DNA of 64,000 nt from Clostridium ganghwense (GTDB lineage Bacteria > Bacillota > Clostridia > Clostridiales > Clostridiaceae), in NCBI RefSeq assembly GCF_026735165.1, contig NZ_JAPQES010000002.1, positions 375,745 to 439,744 of the forward strand, given 5' to 3'. Numbering within the stretch: the first letter of the stretch is position 1; each line of letters opens with the position of its first letter. The notes under the pieces were generated by a model, which was not told where the DNA came from, did no database searches, and was given only the letters and a program-made list of their open reading frames with translations. Of this stretch, positions 52,350 to 60,796 are shown in pieces. The translations under genes were made by a program, and so were the position numbers.

Positions 52350-52859
52350 TTAGAATGTAAGAACATAATTATTTCCATTGCTCAAAGAATCAACTAAATT
52401 AAATTTACAATTATTTAAGACTCTATTTGACCCTATATTGGTTTTTAAAACTCTCATTGCTGTAATGCCCTTACAATTAGGAAAATTTGAAGCCCAATTT
52501 ACTAGAACTGATAATGCTTCAGTCATAAGCCCTTTTCCTCTGTAATTAGGAGCTATACTATATCCCACTTCTGAATAGCCACTTTCATCTGGTATTCCTT
52601 TAAAACCAATAAATCCTATGCCGTTTTGATTATTCTTATCAATAATTAACCAATATGTATACCATTCATGAATATCTTTATTAAGCTTTTGCATTTTCTC
52701 TATTTTTTTTGATATTGCCAATTTTACAACATCAGATATTGCTTCTAATTCAATTGAAGTTTCAATACTTTCAATCATATTGTTTTTAATGCATAATAGC
52801 TCATTAAAAGACAAAGGTTTTAAAACTAATCTTTCCGATTTTAATACTTTTTTACTCAA
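52350..52859 (-). CDS. GNAT N-acetyltransferase, RimJ/RimL-like
   Basis: A 169-residue acetyltransferase: ERLVLKPLSFNELLCI start, EVGYSIAPNYRGKGLMTEAL with the acetyl-CoA loop (about 90-110), and RVLKTNIGSNRVLNNCKF near the end, the pattern of RimJ/RimL-type enzymes that acetylate protein N-termini or small molecules. TTG start, with GGAGGT seven bases upstream. Single gene; an R3 repeat follows the stop and a partial R1 end lies on the 5' side (52895-52937). Confidence 0.85.
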   Translation of the reverse strand: MSKKVLKSERLVLKPLSFNELLCIKNNMIESIETSIELEAISDVVKLAISKKIEKMQKLNKDIHEWYTYWLIIDKNNQNGIGFIGFKGIPDESGYSEVGYSIAPNYRGKGLMTEALSVLVNWASNFPNCKGITAMRVLKTNIGSNRVLNNCKFNLVDSLSNGNNYVLTF

Positions 52860-52967
52860 TATAATACCTCCATTCTGTACTCTTACTGATTTCACAATTT
52901 CTTTATAATATTAGCCTTTTATATTATCATTTAAGAATGATGCGTATTAACTGTTATCTATTTCATA

Positions 52968-53423
52968 TCATTCTTCTATGAATTCTGTTACTTTATCTAT
53001 AAAAAGGATCCCATCTAAATGATCAATTTCATGGCATAGGCACTTTGCCAAATCTCCTTCTCCAGTTATAATAAATTCCTGCCCCTTTTCATTTAATGCT
53101 TTTACTTTAACCTTTTTAGGTCTTATTAGTTTCCCCCATTTATTTGGAATACTCAAGCACCCTTCTACAACCTTTTGCTTTCCTTCAGTTTCAACTATTT
53201 CTGGATTAATCAGATATATTATCCCCTGACCCATATCTATTACAATAGCTCTTTTTAAGATACCCACCTGTGGTGCTGCCAATGCCGCTCCATTTTCTGT
53301 ATTATGCAATGTATCTGCCATATCTTTGAGTAAAGTTAAAACTCTATCATCAATATTTTCTATCTGTCTACTTTTTTTTCTTAATATGTTATCGCCGAAA
53401 ATCCGAATATTCCTTAACGCCAT
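52968..53423 (-). CDS. def: peptide deformylase
   Basis: A 151-residue deformylase with all three motifs: GAALAAPQVGI (about 44-54), EGCLSIP (about 88-94, with the metal Cys) and CHEIDHLDGILF (about 131-142, with the two metal His and catalytic Glu). Removes the formyl group from nascent proteins. The length and motifs fit the type 1b/2-like small forms of Gram-positives. It is away from the usual fmt-def neighbourhood, so it may be an extra copy, which can give resistance to deformylase inhibitors. GGAGGTTTAAAAA precedes the ATG. Confidence 0.92.
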   Translation of the reverse strand: MALRNIRIFGDNILRKKSRQIENIDDRVLTLLKDMADTLHNTENGAALAAPQVGILKRAIVIDMGQGIIYLINPEIVETEGKQKVVEGCLSIPNKWGKLIRPKKVKVKALNEKGQEFIITGEGDLAKCLCHEIDHLDGILFIDKVTEFIEE

Positions 53424-53499
53424 TTTTTAAACCTCCACTTTCAAATATTATATAATTTTTTTTATCATCTATCCAGCTATCTTGTTATTGGACAATACT

Positions 53500-53573
53500 C
53501 TTACTATTACGCCTTAACTACTTCCTTAATCTTTAATCTTTTGCATCGTAATTTAAGAATATTGTGCAATTAA
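53500..53573 (+). repeat. R1 dispersed repeat, copy k
   Basis: CTCTTACTATTACGCCTTAAC, TACTTCCTTAATCTTTAATC and CATCGTAATTTAAGAATATTG, followed by GATTATACTCATAATC at 53583. It ends 25 bp before the stop of the broken VOC gene. Confidence 0.75.
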
Positions 53574-53597
53574 TTTACTACAGATTATACTCATAAT

Positions 53598-54065
53598 CTA
53601 CTCTAAGCAAGATTTCACATAATCAACTGGTACATCCATTTTAATAGCAGTTTCTTCAATTGATAGACCATTGTTTAAGAATCGTCTGACAACCATAAGC
53701 ATATTTTCTCCGACTTCAATAATATGCTTATCAGGGTCATAGAACCGAACAACACGCTGTCCTCAGGAATGTTCTACCATAGGATGTACATAGTTAATGT
53801 CTACAATGTCATTCATCTTTTCAATAAAACCATCAAAATCATCTTCTTCAAAATATAACTCTGCTACATTTCCTCCAAAAATAATTTCACTATCCTGTTT
53901 GTGAATAAAAGTCGACCAAATATCTTTTGTCTGTAATGCAATACCACCTGTTAAAGTTACATTTGCCCCAAAATCAACAACAACTTCTAACCCAAGCACT
54001 TCATAGTAAAATCGCTTTGCCTTTTCCATATTCGAAACAACTATCAATGGATTTGAAAATTTCAT
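53598..54065 (-). pseudogene. VOC-family (glyoxalase/bleomycin-type) gene with nonsense codon
   Basis: Starting at the ATG behind GAGGAGGCGTACA, the frame reads MKFSNPLIVVSNMEKAKRFY, a normal VOC protein, to HPMVEHS, then TGA (53765-53763), and continues in the same frame as GQRVVRFYDPDKHIIEVGEN and MLMVVRRFLNNGLSIEET to a stop at 53598. VOC proteins usually have W before GQR, so TGG to TGA explains the stop: a 155-codon gene cut at codon 101. The remaining N-terminal part lacks the last metal or substrate residues (FYDPDKHIIEVGE). Could be a recent mutation or a sequencing error. Confidence 0.8.
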
Positions 54066-54120
54066 TGTACGCCTCCTCACGAAAATTATATAAATAATCT
54101 TTGCTTCCCTATTAAATATA

Positions 54121-54160
54121 ATTCGTTCTTAAAATATTATATGTTTTTGTTACGCAAATT
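54121..54160 (+). repeat. R3 dispersed repeat
   Basis: GTTCTTAAAATATTATATGT and TTTTGTTACGCAAATTC, about 28 bp beyond the stop of the minus-strand gene 54188. Confidence 0.5.
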
Positions 54161-54187
54161 CTCCTTTTGTCATGTATTCGGAATAAA

Positions 54188-54517
54188 TTACTCTCTTTTA
54201 CTTAGTATTTTTTTATCCAAATAGATAGCTATTAAACCAGTTTGCAAAACCGCTAAAAACACAAAAACGTTAGAATTTGTTGTAGTTATACCTCCAAGCT
54301 TTGCTTCAATAAATAACGAGATAGGAGCATGCATGATTAGCCAAATTAATTTTTGATTAAAATCCAGTGGAAAACTGGTTCCTGAAAGTCTATATTGTTC
54401 AATACTTGGGTTAATATATGGCAGTACAATGCCTGAAAATGCCAGTAACCAAGTTAATAATAAATCAATAAGTACAACAATAATAACTATTTTGTGTTTT
54501 TTTATAGTATTAAGCAT
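54188..54517 (-). CDS. small three-helix membrane protein
   Basis: A 109-residue protein with hydrophobic segments at about 8-28, 50-65 and 76-97, ending DKKILSKRE. GAAGGTTCAT precedes the ATG used. Not assigned to a family. Single gene, R3 repeat beyond the stop. Nearby on its 5' side is ATTATGCTCATAAT at 54586 (the motif seen behind other genes). The rest of 54545-54750 holds only a doubtful 23-codon frame with GGAGG. Confidence 0.55.
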   Translation of the reverse strand: MLNTIKKHKIVIIVVLIDLLLTWLLAFSGIVLPYINPSIEQYRLSGTSFPLDFNQKLIWLIMHAPISLFIEAKLGGITTTNSNVFVFLAVLQTGLIAIYLDKKILSKRE

Positions 54518-54750
54518 ATGAACCTTCAATCTACAGTATTTCAATACAAATATTATATATTATTCAATAATTTTCTTATACATATTATGCTCATAATAAA
54601 TAAATGATAGACTTTGCTCTTTTCTTCTTGTCAGAACTGATTAGAGGATGATCTACTTGCAACACCTCCTAAATAATTAATACTACAACCCCATCTAAAT
54701 TACAATTCTTGTTTTTTTGTAATTTTGTGTTATAGTTAATACATAAAATA

Positions 54751-54783
54751 AAAAAAGTGCTGTAAAAATCAGCACTTTTTTTT
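54751..54783 (-). terminator. intrinsic terminator
   Basis: AAAAAAGTGCTG / CAGCACTTTTTT stem with a 7-base loop, T-rich both ways; ends the GNAT gene at 54835. Confidence 0.85.
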
Positions 54784-54834
54784 ATTTTTATAATTTAAAA
54801 ATATGTTACATAACTTTAATGCAAGCTACACTTA

Positions 54835-55320
54835 TCACACTCCAGTAATCTTCAATTTCATAGGAGTAAACCTTATGCCATCAACATTCTGTTCCGAATT
54901 AACATCTTTGAAACCTAATTTGTGATAAAATTCTACTGCATAAGGTGATGAATTAACCGTTATTTCTTTTATCTTAGGATTATTTTTAACAGTGGATAAT
55001 ATTGTTTCAAATAAATTCCTAGCTATTCCTTTTCTATGATAGTTTTTATCTACAAATAGCATACAAATATGACTAACTTTCTTCGTAGCAATAACTCCAA
55101 CAATTTTTTCTTTATCATAACACACCCAAAAGTTTAAAATATTATCCTGAATCATATTTTTAATTGAATTAAACTCTATAAAATCTCCAAATGCTTTTAT
55201 ACCTTGTTCAGAATAGTCAGGAGCTTCAAATTCCATAAAAACATTGTATACAAGGGCCAATACTCTTTCTAATTCCTCTATTTTTAAAACTTCAATTTGA
55301 GATACTAACGAATTATTCAA
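54835..55320 (-). CDS. GNAT N-acetyltransferase
   Basis: A 161-residue acetyltransferase: VSHICMLFVDKNYHRKGIAR plus NLFETILS is the acetyl-CoA binding region (about 90-115), and VNSSPYAVEFYHKLGFKDV the C-terminal motif B. This is the YjcF/ElaA-like small-GNAT layout. TTG start behind AGAGGTGG. Substrate unknown. Confidence 0.85.
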   Translation of the reverse strand: MNNSLVSQIEVLKIEELERVLALVYNVFMEFEAPDYSEQGIKAFGDFIEFNSIKNMIQDNILNFWVCYDKEKIVGVIATKKVSHICMLFVDKNYHRKGIARNLFETILSTVKNNPKIKEITVNSSPYAVEFYHKLGFKDVNSEQNVDGIRFTPMKLKITGV

Positions 55321-55403
55321 TACTATTCCACCTCTATTCACTTATTTACAACATCCTAAAATTTTGTTGTACTTATCATAATGATATACCATATTTTTTA
55401 AAA

Positions 55404-55565
55404 TTATGTAGTAGTTACTTCTTTATATTTTTTTCTTAGACTGTTTTTTATTATACTTTCAAAAAAAGCATAATCATTTCCACTTCCAAATTCTTTCCAA
55501 ATCCAATTTATTACTGTATCCACGTATTCTTTGTGTTCTGCCAAATGCTCAATAATAAGAATAAT
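55404..55565 (-). pseudogene. GNAT acetyltransferase N-terminal remnant
   Basis: The frame IEHLAEHKEYVDTVINWIWK then EFGSGNDYAFFESIIKNSLR runs to a stop at 55404. It resembles the first 50 residues of a GNAT-type acetyltransferase (HKEFIxxxxxWxWxEWG). A GGAGGGG site is present, but the position of the start codon holds ATT and no acetyl-CoA site follows. A decayed fragment. Confidence 0.5.
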
Positions 55566-55587
55566 AACCCCTCCTTTTTTTCTCTTA

Positions 55588-56091
55588 TTATTTAATTGTT
55601 TTTATAACCTCTGGAATTTGTAACTGTAGTTTTCTATAAGTAGGAAACTTTGGGTTATCCTCTGAAAAAGTAATTCCTGTAGGTCCACCTATAACATAAG
55701 TATCATCTTTTGTTTTAAAATATCTTTTATCACAAACAGTATCAAAATGATCTTCATCCAAATCTTTTGATGATTTGTTAATAATACCGAAAAGATAACC
55801 TGCTCCTTTCTCTTGTATTTTTTCTTTTGGTTCAAAGTATACCATTATACCCATATCATTTTCTTCAACTCTATATTTTCCTTTCCAACTTTCAGGAAAA
55901 ATAAGCGAAAATCCTAATTTTTCATTCTTGTATTCTATTCCTTGTGAAATTTGTTTACTTTCATTAGTTGTTGTAATTGATGACTTTGAATTAGGTACAT
56001 TATTTTTTTGTTCAACTTTTTTCTCCGAACATCCAAATACCAAAAAAATCAGTGATAAAATAATACAACTTTTCAATAAAATTTTTTTCAT
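55588..56091 (-). CDS. lipoprotein of unknown function
   Basis: A 167-residue lipoprotein: lipobox LVFGC at about residues 17-21, a Ser/Thr/Asn/Lys linker to about 50, then a compact beta-type domain with the PsbP-like start EKLGFSLIFPESWKGKYRV and GIMVYFEPKEK. This fits a family of clostridial surface lipoproteins with unknown ligand. GGGGAGTTTAGTT precedes the ATG. Confidence 0.7.
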   Translation of the reverse strand: MKKILLKSCIILSLIFLVFGCSEKKVEQKNNVPNSKSSITTTNESKQISQGIEYKNEKLGFSLIFPESWKGKYRVEENDMGIMVYFEPKEKIQEKGAGYLFGIINKSSKDLDEDHFDTVCDKRYFKTKDDTYVIGGPTGITFSEDNPKFPTYRKLQLQIPEVIKTIK

Positions 56092-56179
56092 AACTAAACT
56101 CCCCTTTTTTAGGGTATAACATTTATTTAATATTTGTAACCCGCTCTTAATTAAATTCGTCTTAAAGCATCTGACTTTA

Positions 56180-56821
56180 CTAGTTGTTTTGTTTGACTAA
56201 ACTGAATGATAATACAAAAATCATTAGTTGTAATGTAAATATATTGATACGCTCTATCAAACCTAAAATAGGAATATTTTTTGCCATAACAATACCAGTA
56301 GAAACACCAGAAATCGTAATAATAACACCACAGCCAATAACAAATAAACCTAGTTTTTTCATACTTTTTATTTTGCTAAAACCTATTCCAATAAAAAATG
56401 TGCAACCTATTGTAGTGATTACAACAATTACTGTTACAATAATATGCATTTTATTTTGAAATGTCATTCCAGTGTTCGTGCCTTCTAATGGAAATAATGA
56501 ATATCCAACAAACGATGAAACCTCCATTATAATCAATAAAATCATTTCGAATTTAGATATTTTGTTTACACAATTTCTTAAAATCACATATAAACTAATA
56601 GCAAAAATTATTGCTAATATTCCATATACACTGGTAAATCCTCTAAGTAGTCTAGCATTGGGAGCATCTATACCTGTTAAATCGCTGATAGGTTGCTTAA
56701 TAGAGTTATATCCATCCCATAGAATTCCACCAATAAAAACATGTAAAACATACACTATAGAACTCATCATTCCACTTATAGTCCCTATTTTCCAAAAACT
56801 TTTTATTTTATTATTTTCCAT
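56180..56821 (-). CDS. DUF998 six-helix membrane protein
   Basis: A 213-residue integral membrane protein with six helices; DGYNSIKQPISDLTGIDAPN after the first helix is the signature loop of DUF998, and SLFPLEGTNTG follows the third. The family is widespread in bacteria and archaea with unknown function. AGAGGATAATTGAAAT precedes the ATG. Divergent from the AraC-type gene at 57034. Confidence 0.8.
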   Translation of the reverse strand: MENNKIKSFWKIGTISGMMSSIVYVLHVFIGGILWDGYNSIKQPISDLTGIDAPNARLLRGFTSVYGILAIIFAISLYVILRNCVNKISKFEMILLIIMEVSSFVGYSLFPLEGTNTGMTFQNKMHIIVTVIVVITTIGCTFFIGIGFSKIKSMKKLGLFVIGCGVIITISGVSTGIVMAKNIPILGLIERINIFTLQLMIFVLSFSLVKQNN

Positions 56822-57033
56822 ATTTCAATTATCCTCTAAATTATAAATGATCTTCACCATATTTTACTATTTTGTTATATCTATTATGTTTATTTTATGA
56901 ATATACCTTTGTACTCTCATAATAATACGATACATACTCTTTATAAATAAGTGATGAGTTTACAAAACTGGACATCAAAAGAGAAGATATATATTTTGTA
57001 TTGTGCTAAACTTTAAACCAAGGAGGTGATGAG

Positions 57034-57894
57034 ATGGAGTGGTTGAAGCATCTAAGCCAAGCGATTGATTATATAGAAAACAATTTAGCAGGGGATATTT
57101 CTTACGATGAAGCCGCAAAAATTGCCTGCTGTTCACCCTATTATTTTCAGCGAATATTTTCCTATGTAGCAGGTATTCCGCTCTCTGAATATATTCGCCG
57201 TAGGAGAATGACAAAAGCCGCTTTTGAATTACAGGTAAGTGAAGCTAAAGTTATGGATATTGGTTCAAAATATGGTTATGTTTCACCAACATCATTTAAT
57301 CGTGCATTTCAAAAAGTTCATGGTGTTGCCCCAACTGTTGCCCGCATGGAAGGAACTATATTAAACTCTTATCCACGCATTAGTTTTTCTATTAAGGTCA
57401 CTGGAGGTGAAAGTATGAGGTATAGAGTTGAAACAAAAGCCCCTATTAGAATTGTTGGAGTCAGAGTTGCATTACAAGAAGAGCAAGAACAAAATTTCAA
57501 AATTGTTCCTAAGTTTTGGGATACAACATTAAAAAGCAACCTATTACCCCAAATTCATAAATTAACAAACCAAAGCCCTCATGGTGTTTTAGGTGTTACC
57601 GTATATGAAAATCCTGAGGAAATCTATTACTATATTGCAGCTGCTACTGATAAAGCTGTTCCAGAGGAATTGTTTCAATATAAAATTCCAGCAGCTACAT
57701 GGGTTATTTTTGAATGTAATGGACCTTTTAAAGATTCTATTCAAACCATCTTCAAACGATTTCTTACAGAATGGCTTCCGTTTTCTGGTTATGAATATGC
57801 TGGATTGCCAGATATAGAAGTTTACCCAATAAGCGATCCCAAATTAAAAGGCGGACATTCTGAGGTCTGGATTGCAGTTAAGAAAGCAAAGTAA
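57034..57894 (+). CDS. AraC-type regulator with GyrI-like domain
   Basis: A 286-residue regulator, paralogue of 51289-52149: HTH units YDEAAKIACCSPYYFQRIFS and VMDIGSKYGYVSPTSFNRAF, then a GyrI-like domain from about 130 (IRIVGVRVALQEEQEQNFK ... YIAAATDKAVP). AAGGAGGTGATGAG precedes the ATG. It lies 23 bp before a two-gene ABC exporter and is likely co-transcribed with it, activating it when its ligand, possibly the exported drug, is bound. Confidence 0.9.
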   Translation: MEWLKHLSQAIDYIENNLAGDISYDEAAKIACCSPYYFQRIFSYVAGIPLSEYIRRRRMTKAAFELQVSEAKVMDIGSKYGYVSPTSFNRAFQKVHGVAPTVARMEGTILNSYPRISFSIKVTGGESMRYRVETKAPIRIVGVRVALQEEQEQNFKIVPKFWDTTLKSNLLPQIHKLTNQSPHGVLGVTVYENPEEIYYYIAAATDKAVPEELFQYKIPAATWVIFECNGPFKDSIQTIFKRFLTEWLPFSGYEYAGLPDIEVYPISDPKLKGGHSEVWIAVKKAK

Positions 57895-57917
57895 TCTAAG
57901 AATATGGAGGAGAATAA

Positions 57918-58874
57918 ATGAATTATGAAATTGAAATTGACAAATTGGTTAAGCAGTACAAGAATGGTGTTAGAGCATTAGATGATTTAAGTATGAAAGT
58001 AAATAGCGGAGAAATCTTCTCTCTATTAGGTCCAAATGGTGCAGGAAAATCTTCCCTCATTAATATTCTGACAACCTTTTACAAACCCACATCTGGGAAT
58101 ATAACCATGTTGGGTAAAGATTTATGCAAGGAGCCTGCCTGGATACGCACACAGATTGCTTGTGTTGCTCAGCGTGTTTCTATTGATGAACACCTGTCGC
58201 TTATGGAAAATATGCTATTTCAAAGCAGGCTGTACAAAGTAGATCCACAGGTAGCAAAAGAAAGAATCAATTCTTTGATTGACAGCTTTGAACTTTCTGG
58301 ATATCTGAAGTACCCTACAGCCTCCTATTCTGGAGGGGTGAAACGAAGACTGGACATCGCCATGAATATGGTATCAATGCCTAAAATTTTGTTTTTGGAT
58401 GAGCCCACAGTTGGTATGGATGTTGATTCCCGTAGAGCTATGTGGAAAATGCTGCTGAAAATCCGAGATGAATATGGTACAACTATTTTCCTTACAACAC
58501 ATTATCTTGAGGAGGCCGATCAACTGAGTGATACCATCTGTATCATGAAAAACGGGAAAGAATTAGCTCAAGGAGCACTCAGTAACTTACGAGGTTACAT
58601 TAGACAAAATATGCTTCGTATTGCATTTTCCAGCGCTGAGAAAACAATAAAATACAAGGATACCCTTAATAGCATAGGATTCATTAAGTTTACCAATGTA
58701 CGAGATAATTCTGTTTTTGTAGGCGTGGATGATAGCAGAACAGCTTTTACATCTGTGAACAAATGGCTTTTGGATCATGATGTTGAGTTTGATGCAATCG
58801 AAATTGTAGAACCTAGTCTGGAAGATGTATTTTTGGCATTAACGGGTTCAGGAAAAAATAGAGGGGAGGAATAG
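57918..58874 (+). CDS. ABC exporter ATPase, DrrA-like
   Basis: A 318-residue ATPase: Walker A GPNGAGKSSLINIL (about 38-51), signature YSGGVKRRLDIAMNMV (about 138-153), Walker B ILFLDEPTVGMD (about 159-170), H-loop TTHYLEEAD, then the DrrA-type C-terminal domain with EPSLEDVFLALTG. Exports a drug or lipid-like molecule together with the next gene. GGAGGAGAATAA precedes the ATG. Confidence 0.92.
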   Translation: MNYEIEIDKLVKQYKNGVRALDDLSMKVNSGEIFSLLGPNGAGKSSLINILTTFYKPTSGNITMLGKDLCKEPAWIRTQIACVAQRVSIDEHLSLMENMLFQSRLYKVDPQVAKERINSLIDSFELSGYLKYPTASYSGGVKRRLDIAMNMVSMPKILFLDEPTVGMDVDSRRAMWKMLLKIRDEYGTTIFLTTHYLEEADQLSDTICIMKNGKELAQGALSNLRGYIRQNMLRIAFSSAEKTIKYKDTLNSIGFIKFTNVRDNSVFVGVDDSRTAFTSVNKWLLDHDVEFDAIEIVEPSLEDVFLALTGSGKNRGEE

Positions 58875-58876
58875 TT

Positions 58877-59626
58877 GTGCTAAATATTTTGTGGAGAAAT
58901 ATGAAATGGCGTTTTCAAAATCCACTGTCCATAATAATTACAATACTGCAGCCGCTTCTTTGGCTTGTTATCTATAGTGCTGTTGCTGATCAGACAATGC
59001 AAAACATGGGGATTAAAAATTACACTGCTTTCATTTTACCTGGCATTATAATGCTCGTAACCTTTTCTTCTTGCTGCAGCGGCGGTATCATTAATTTTAT
59101 TATGAAATCAAGTGGCAGCTTTTATAGAGTCTTAATCTCACCTGTAAGTCGAAGCTCCATAGTGATTGGACAAATGCTGGAGGCAATACTGCTTTCATTC
59201 GTAGAAGTAGCAATTTTATGTGTCGTAGGTCTTTTTTTCTCGGTAAAGATTGCGTCAGGAATTGCTGGAATTATGCTCATGATACTTCTAATCTTTATGA
59301 CATCCTTTTTCTTGGCAGGTCTAGCCTATTCAATCAGTCTCTTCTTGCCCAATGAAGTAATCTATGAAACAATCATGACTGTCATTGTACTGCCAATCTT
59401 TTTTTTGAGCTCAGCTCTTTTCCCTGTTGAAAATTTATCTGGAGGATTGAAGATAGCTGTTATGCTCAATCCATTTACACATATTATTAACGCCTTGCGC
59501 AGCTTAATATTGGGAGAAACGGTTGTATTTGGGGACATTCTGCCTGTCATTGCGCTATTTGCAGTATTGTGCTGTGGGAGCTTTATGCTGGCAATGTGGA
59601 GACTGAAAAAAGAAACTGCCCACTAA
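58877..59626 (+). CDS. ABC-2 type exporter permease
   Basis: A 249-residue permease with six membrane helices and the ABC-2 signature region ALFPVENLSGGLKIAVMLNP then FTHIINALRSLILGE. Starts at a GTG two bases after the ATPase stop, with GGGGAGGAATAGTT upstream, so it is translationally coupled. Forms a DrrAB-like drug exporter with the preceding ATPase. Confidence 0.9.
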   Translation: MLNILWRNMKWRFQNPLSIIITILQPLLWLVIYSAVADQTMQNMGIKNYTAFILPGIIMLVTFSSCCSGGIINFIMKSSGSFYRVLISPVSRSSIVIGQMLEAILLSFVEVAILCVVGLFFSVKIASGIAGIMLMILLIFMTSFFLAGLAYSISLFLPNEVIYETIMTVIVLPIFFLSSALFPVENLSGGLKIAVMLNPFTHIINALRSLILGETVVFGDILPVIALFAVLCCGSFMLAMWRLKKETAH

Positions 59627-59647
59627 TTGAGATCATAACATTTTTGT

Positions 59648-59684
59648 AAATACCGCATATTCAATCATGAATAATACGGTATTT
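59648..59684. terminator. bidirectional terminator
   Basis: AAATACCGCATATTCA pairs with TGAATAATACGGTATTT around ATCA, between the convergent exporter and acetyltransferase genes. Confidence 0.8.
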
Positions 59685-59692
59685 ATAAAATA

Positions 59693-60322
59693 TCACTTTA
59701 ACTTATCAATATTTCCTGATTGAATGTGTGGGATATTGGCTTGAATTTTTTCATACGGCCAATCCCACCACTTAATTTTAAGTAATTTAGAAATTATATC
59801 ATCACTATACCTTTTCTTTATAACTTTTGCTGGTACTCCTCCGACAATAGTATATGGTGGAACATCCTTAGTAACTACTGCTCTAGTTCCAATAATTGCA
59901 CCATCTCCAATTTTCACTCCTGACATAATTACAGCTTCATATCCTATCCATACATCATTTCCAATTTGAATATCACCTTTATTGTCCCAGGCATCTTTTG
60001 GCTTTAATGTTTCATTCCATTCTTCACCAAATATAGGGAATGTATAAGTGGATAGTGACTTCATTGTATGATTTCCACTAGTCATGAGGAATTTAGCTCT
60101 ACATGCAATTGAACAAAACTTTCCAATTACTAATTTGTCATTATTAACAGGATAATGATACAATACATTATTCTTCTCAAACTCTCTAGGATCATCATAA
60201 AAATCATTATATATTGTATAATCTCCAACTTTTATATTAACTCTTGTAATTACATTTTTAAGATATACCGTTTGATAATCATTACTTCTTGGATATACTT
60301 TATTTAAATCTGGAATAGTCAT
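59693..60322 (-). CDS. Vat/CatB-type xenobiotic acetyltransferase
   Basis: A 209-residue left-handed beta-helix acetyltransferase: hexapeptide repeats are evident in IQIGNDVWIGYEAVIMSGVK and IGDGAIIGTRAVVTKDV, and the catalytic His lies in MTSGNHTMKSL (about residue 84). The end, RYSDDIISKLLKIKWWDW, is typical of the Vat (streptogramin A) and CatB (chloramphenicol) group. It could give antibiotic resistance, but many chromosomal relatives do not. AAAGGAGAGAGTTAAAT precedes the ATG. Confidence 0.88.
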   Translation of the reverse strand: MTIPDLNKVYPRSNDYQTVYLKNVITRVNIKVGDYTIYNDFYDDPREFEKNNVLYHYPVNNDKLVIGKFCSIACRAKFLMTSGNHTMKSLSTYTFPIFGEEWNETLKPKDAWDNKGDIQIGNDVWIGYEAVIMSGVKIGDGAIIGTRAVVTKDVPPYTIVGGVPAKVIKKRYSDDIISKLLKIKWWDWPYEKIQANIPHIQSGNIDKLK

Positions 60323-60451
60323 ATTTAACTCTCTCCTTTGTGTTATGTTATCTTAATACCCATTCCATTATTTCAATGTATCTTTTCATACAATCCCCCC
60401 TAAAAAAGTTAGGATATACCGCAACCCTATAAATATCTAAAACAATAACTA

Positions 60452-60685
60452 TTAATTATTTTTATCTTTTTTTATAGTAAAAATTTGAATAAATATAAGT
60501 ATCCCAAATATTATAATAAATAGGTGTCCTATATTATAGAAAAAATACTCTATATTTCTTATGAATTCACGTGGAATAAATTCTGATAAAAATAAAGTAT
60601 TATGAGTTATATCACGTATCGCTGATAGCAACATGAAGCCTATTCCTACCATAAAACAATAGAAATAATATTGAACTTTATTCAT
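60452..60685 (-). CDS. small two-helix membrane protein
   Basis: A 77-residue protein with helices at about 6-24 and 46-68 and a KKDKNN tail. ATAGGAGGTATAAA precedes the ATG. No family recognised. Single gene between the acetyltransferase and the TetR gene. Confidence 0.6.
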   Translation of the reverse strand: MNKVQYYFYCFMVGIGFMLLSAIRDITHNTLFLSEFIPREFIRNIEYFFYNIGHLFIIIFGILIFIQIFTIKKDKNN

Positions 60686-60758
60686 TTTATACCTCCTATA
60701 ATTTCTTATATTTTACCTCAGTTAATATTTATAAAAATAATTTTCTTCATTCTTATAA

Positions 60759-60786
60759 AAAGAGCCTAAACTTGATCTAAGCTCTT
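60759..60786 (-). terminator. intrinsic terminator of tetR-like gene
   Basis: AAGAGCCTA / TAAGCTCTT stem with T-rich tail on the minus strand. Confidence 0.7.
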
Positions 60787-60796
60787 AATTTGATAC

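Noticed and set aside
430-53573. a true integron cassette array
   Set aside because: No integron integrase or attI is present, many units face different partners, and only one 7-base match to the attC core was seen. Kept only as a cassette-like landscape.
3550-53765. TGA recoded as an amino acid
   Set aside because: The two in-frame TGA codons replace different residues (probably Gly and Trp), and all other genes use TGA as a normal stop, so nonsense mutation or sequencing error is simpler.
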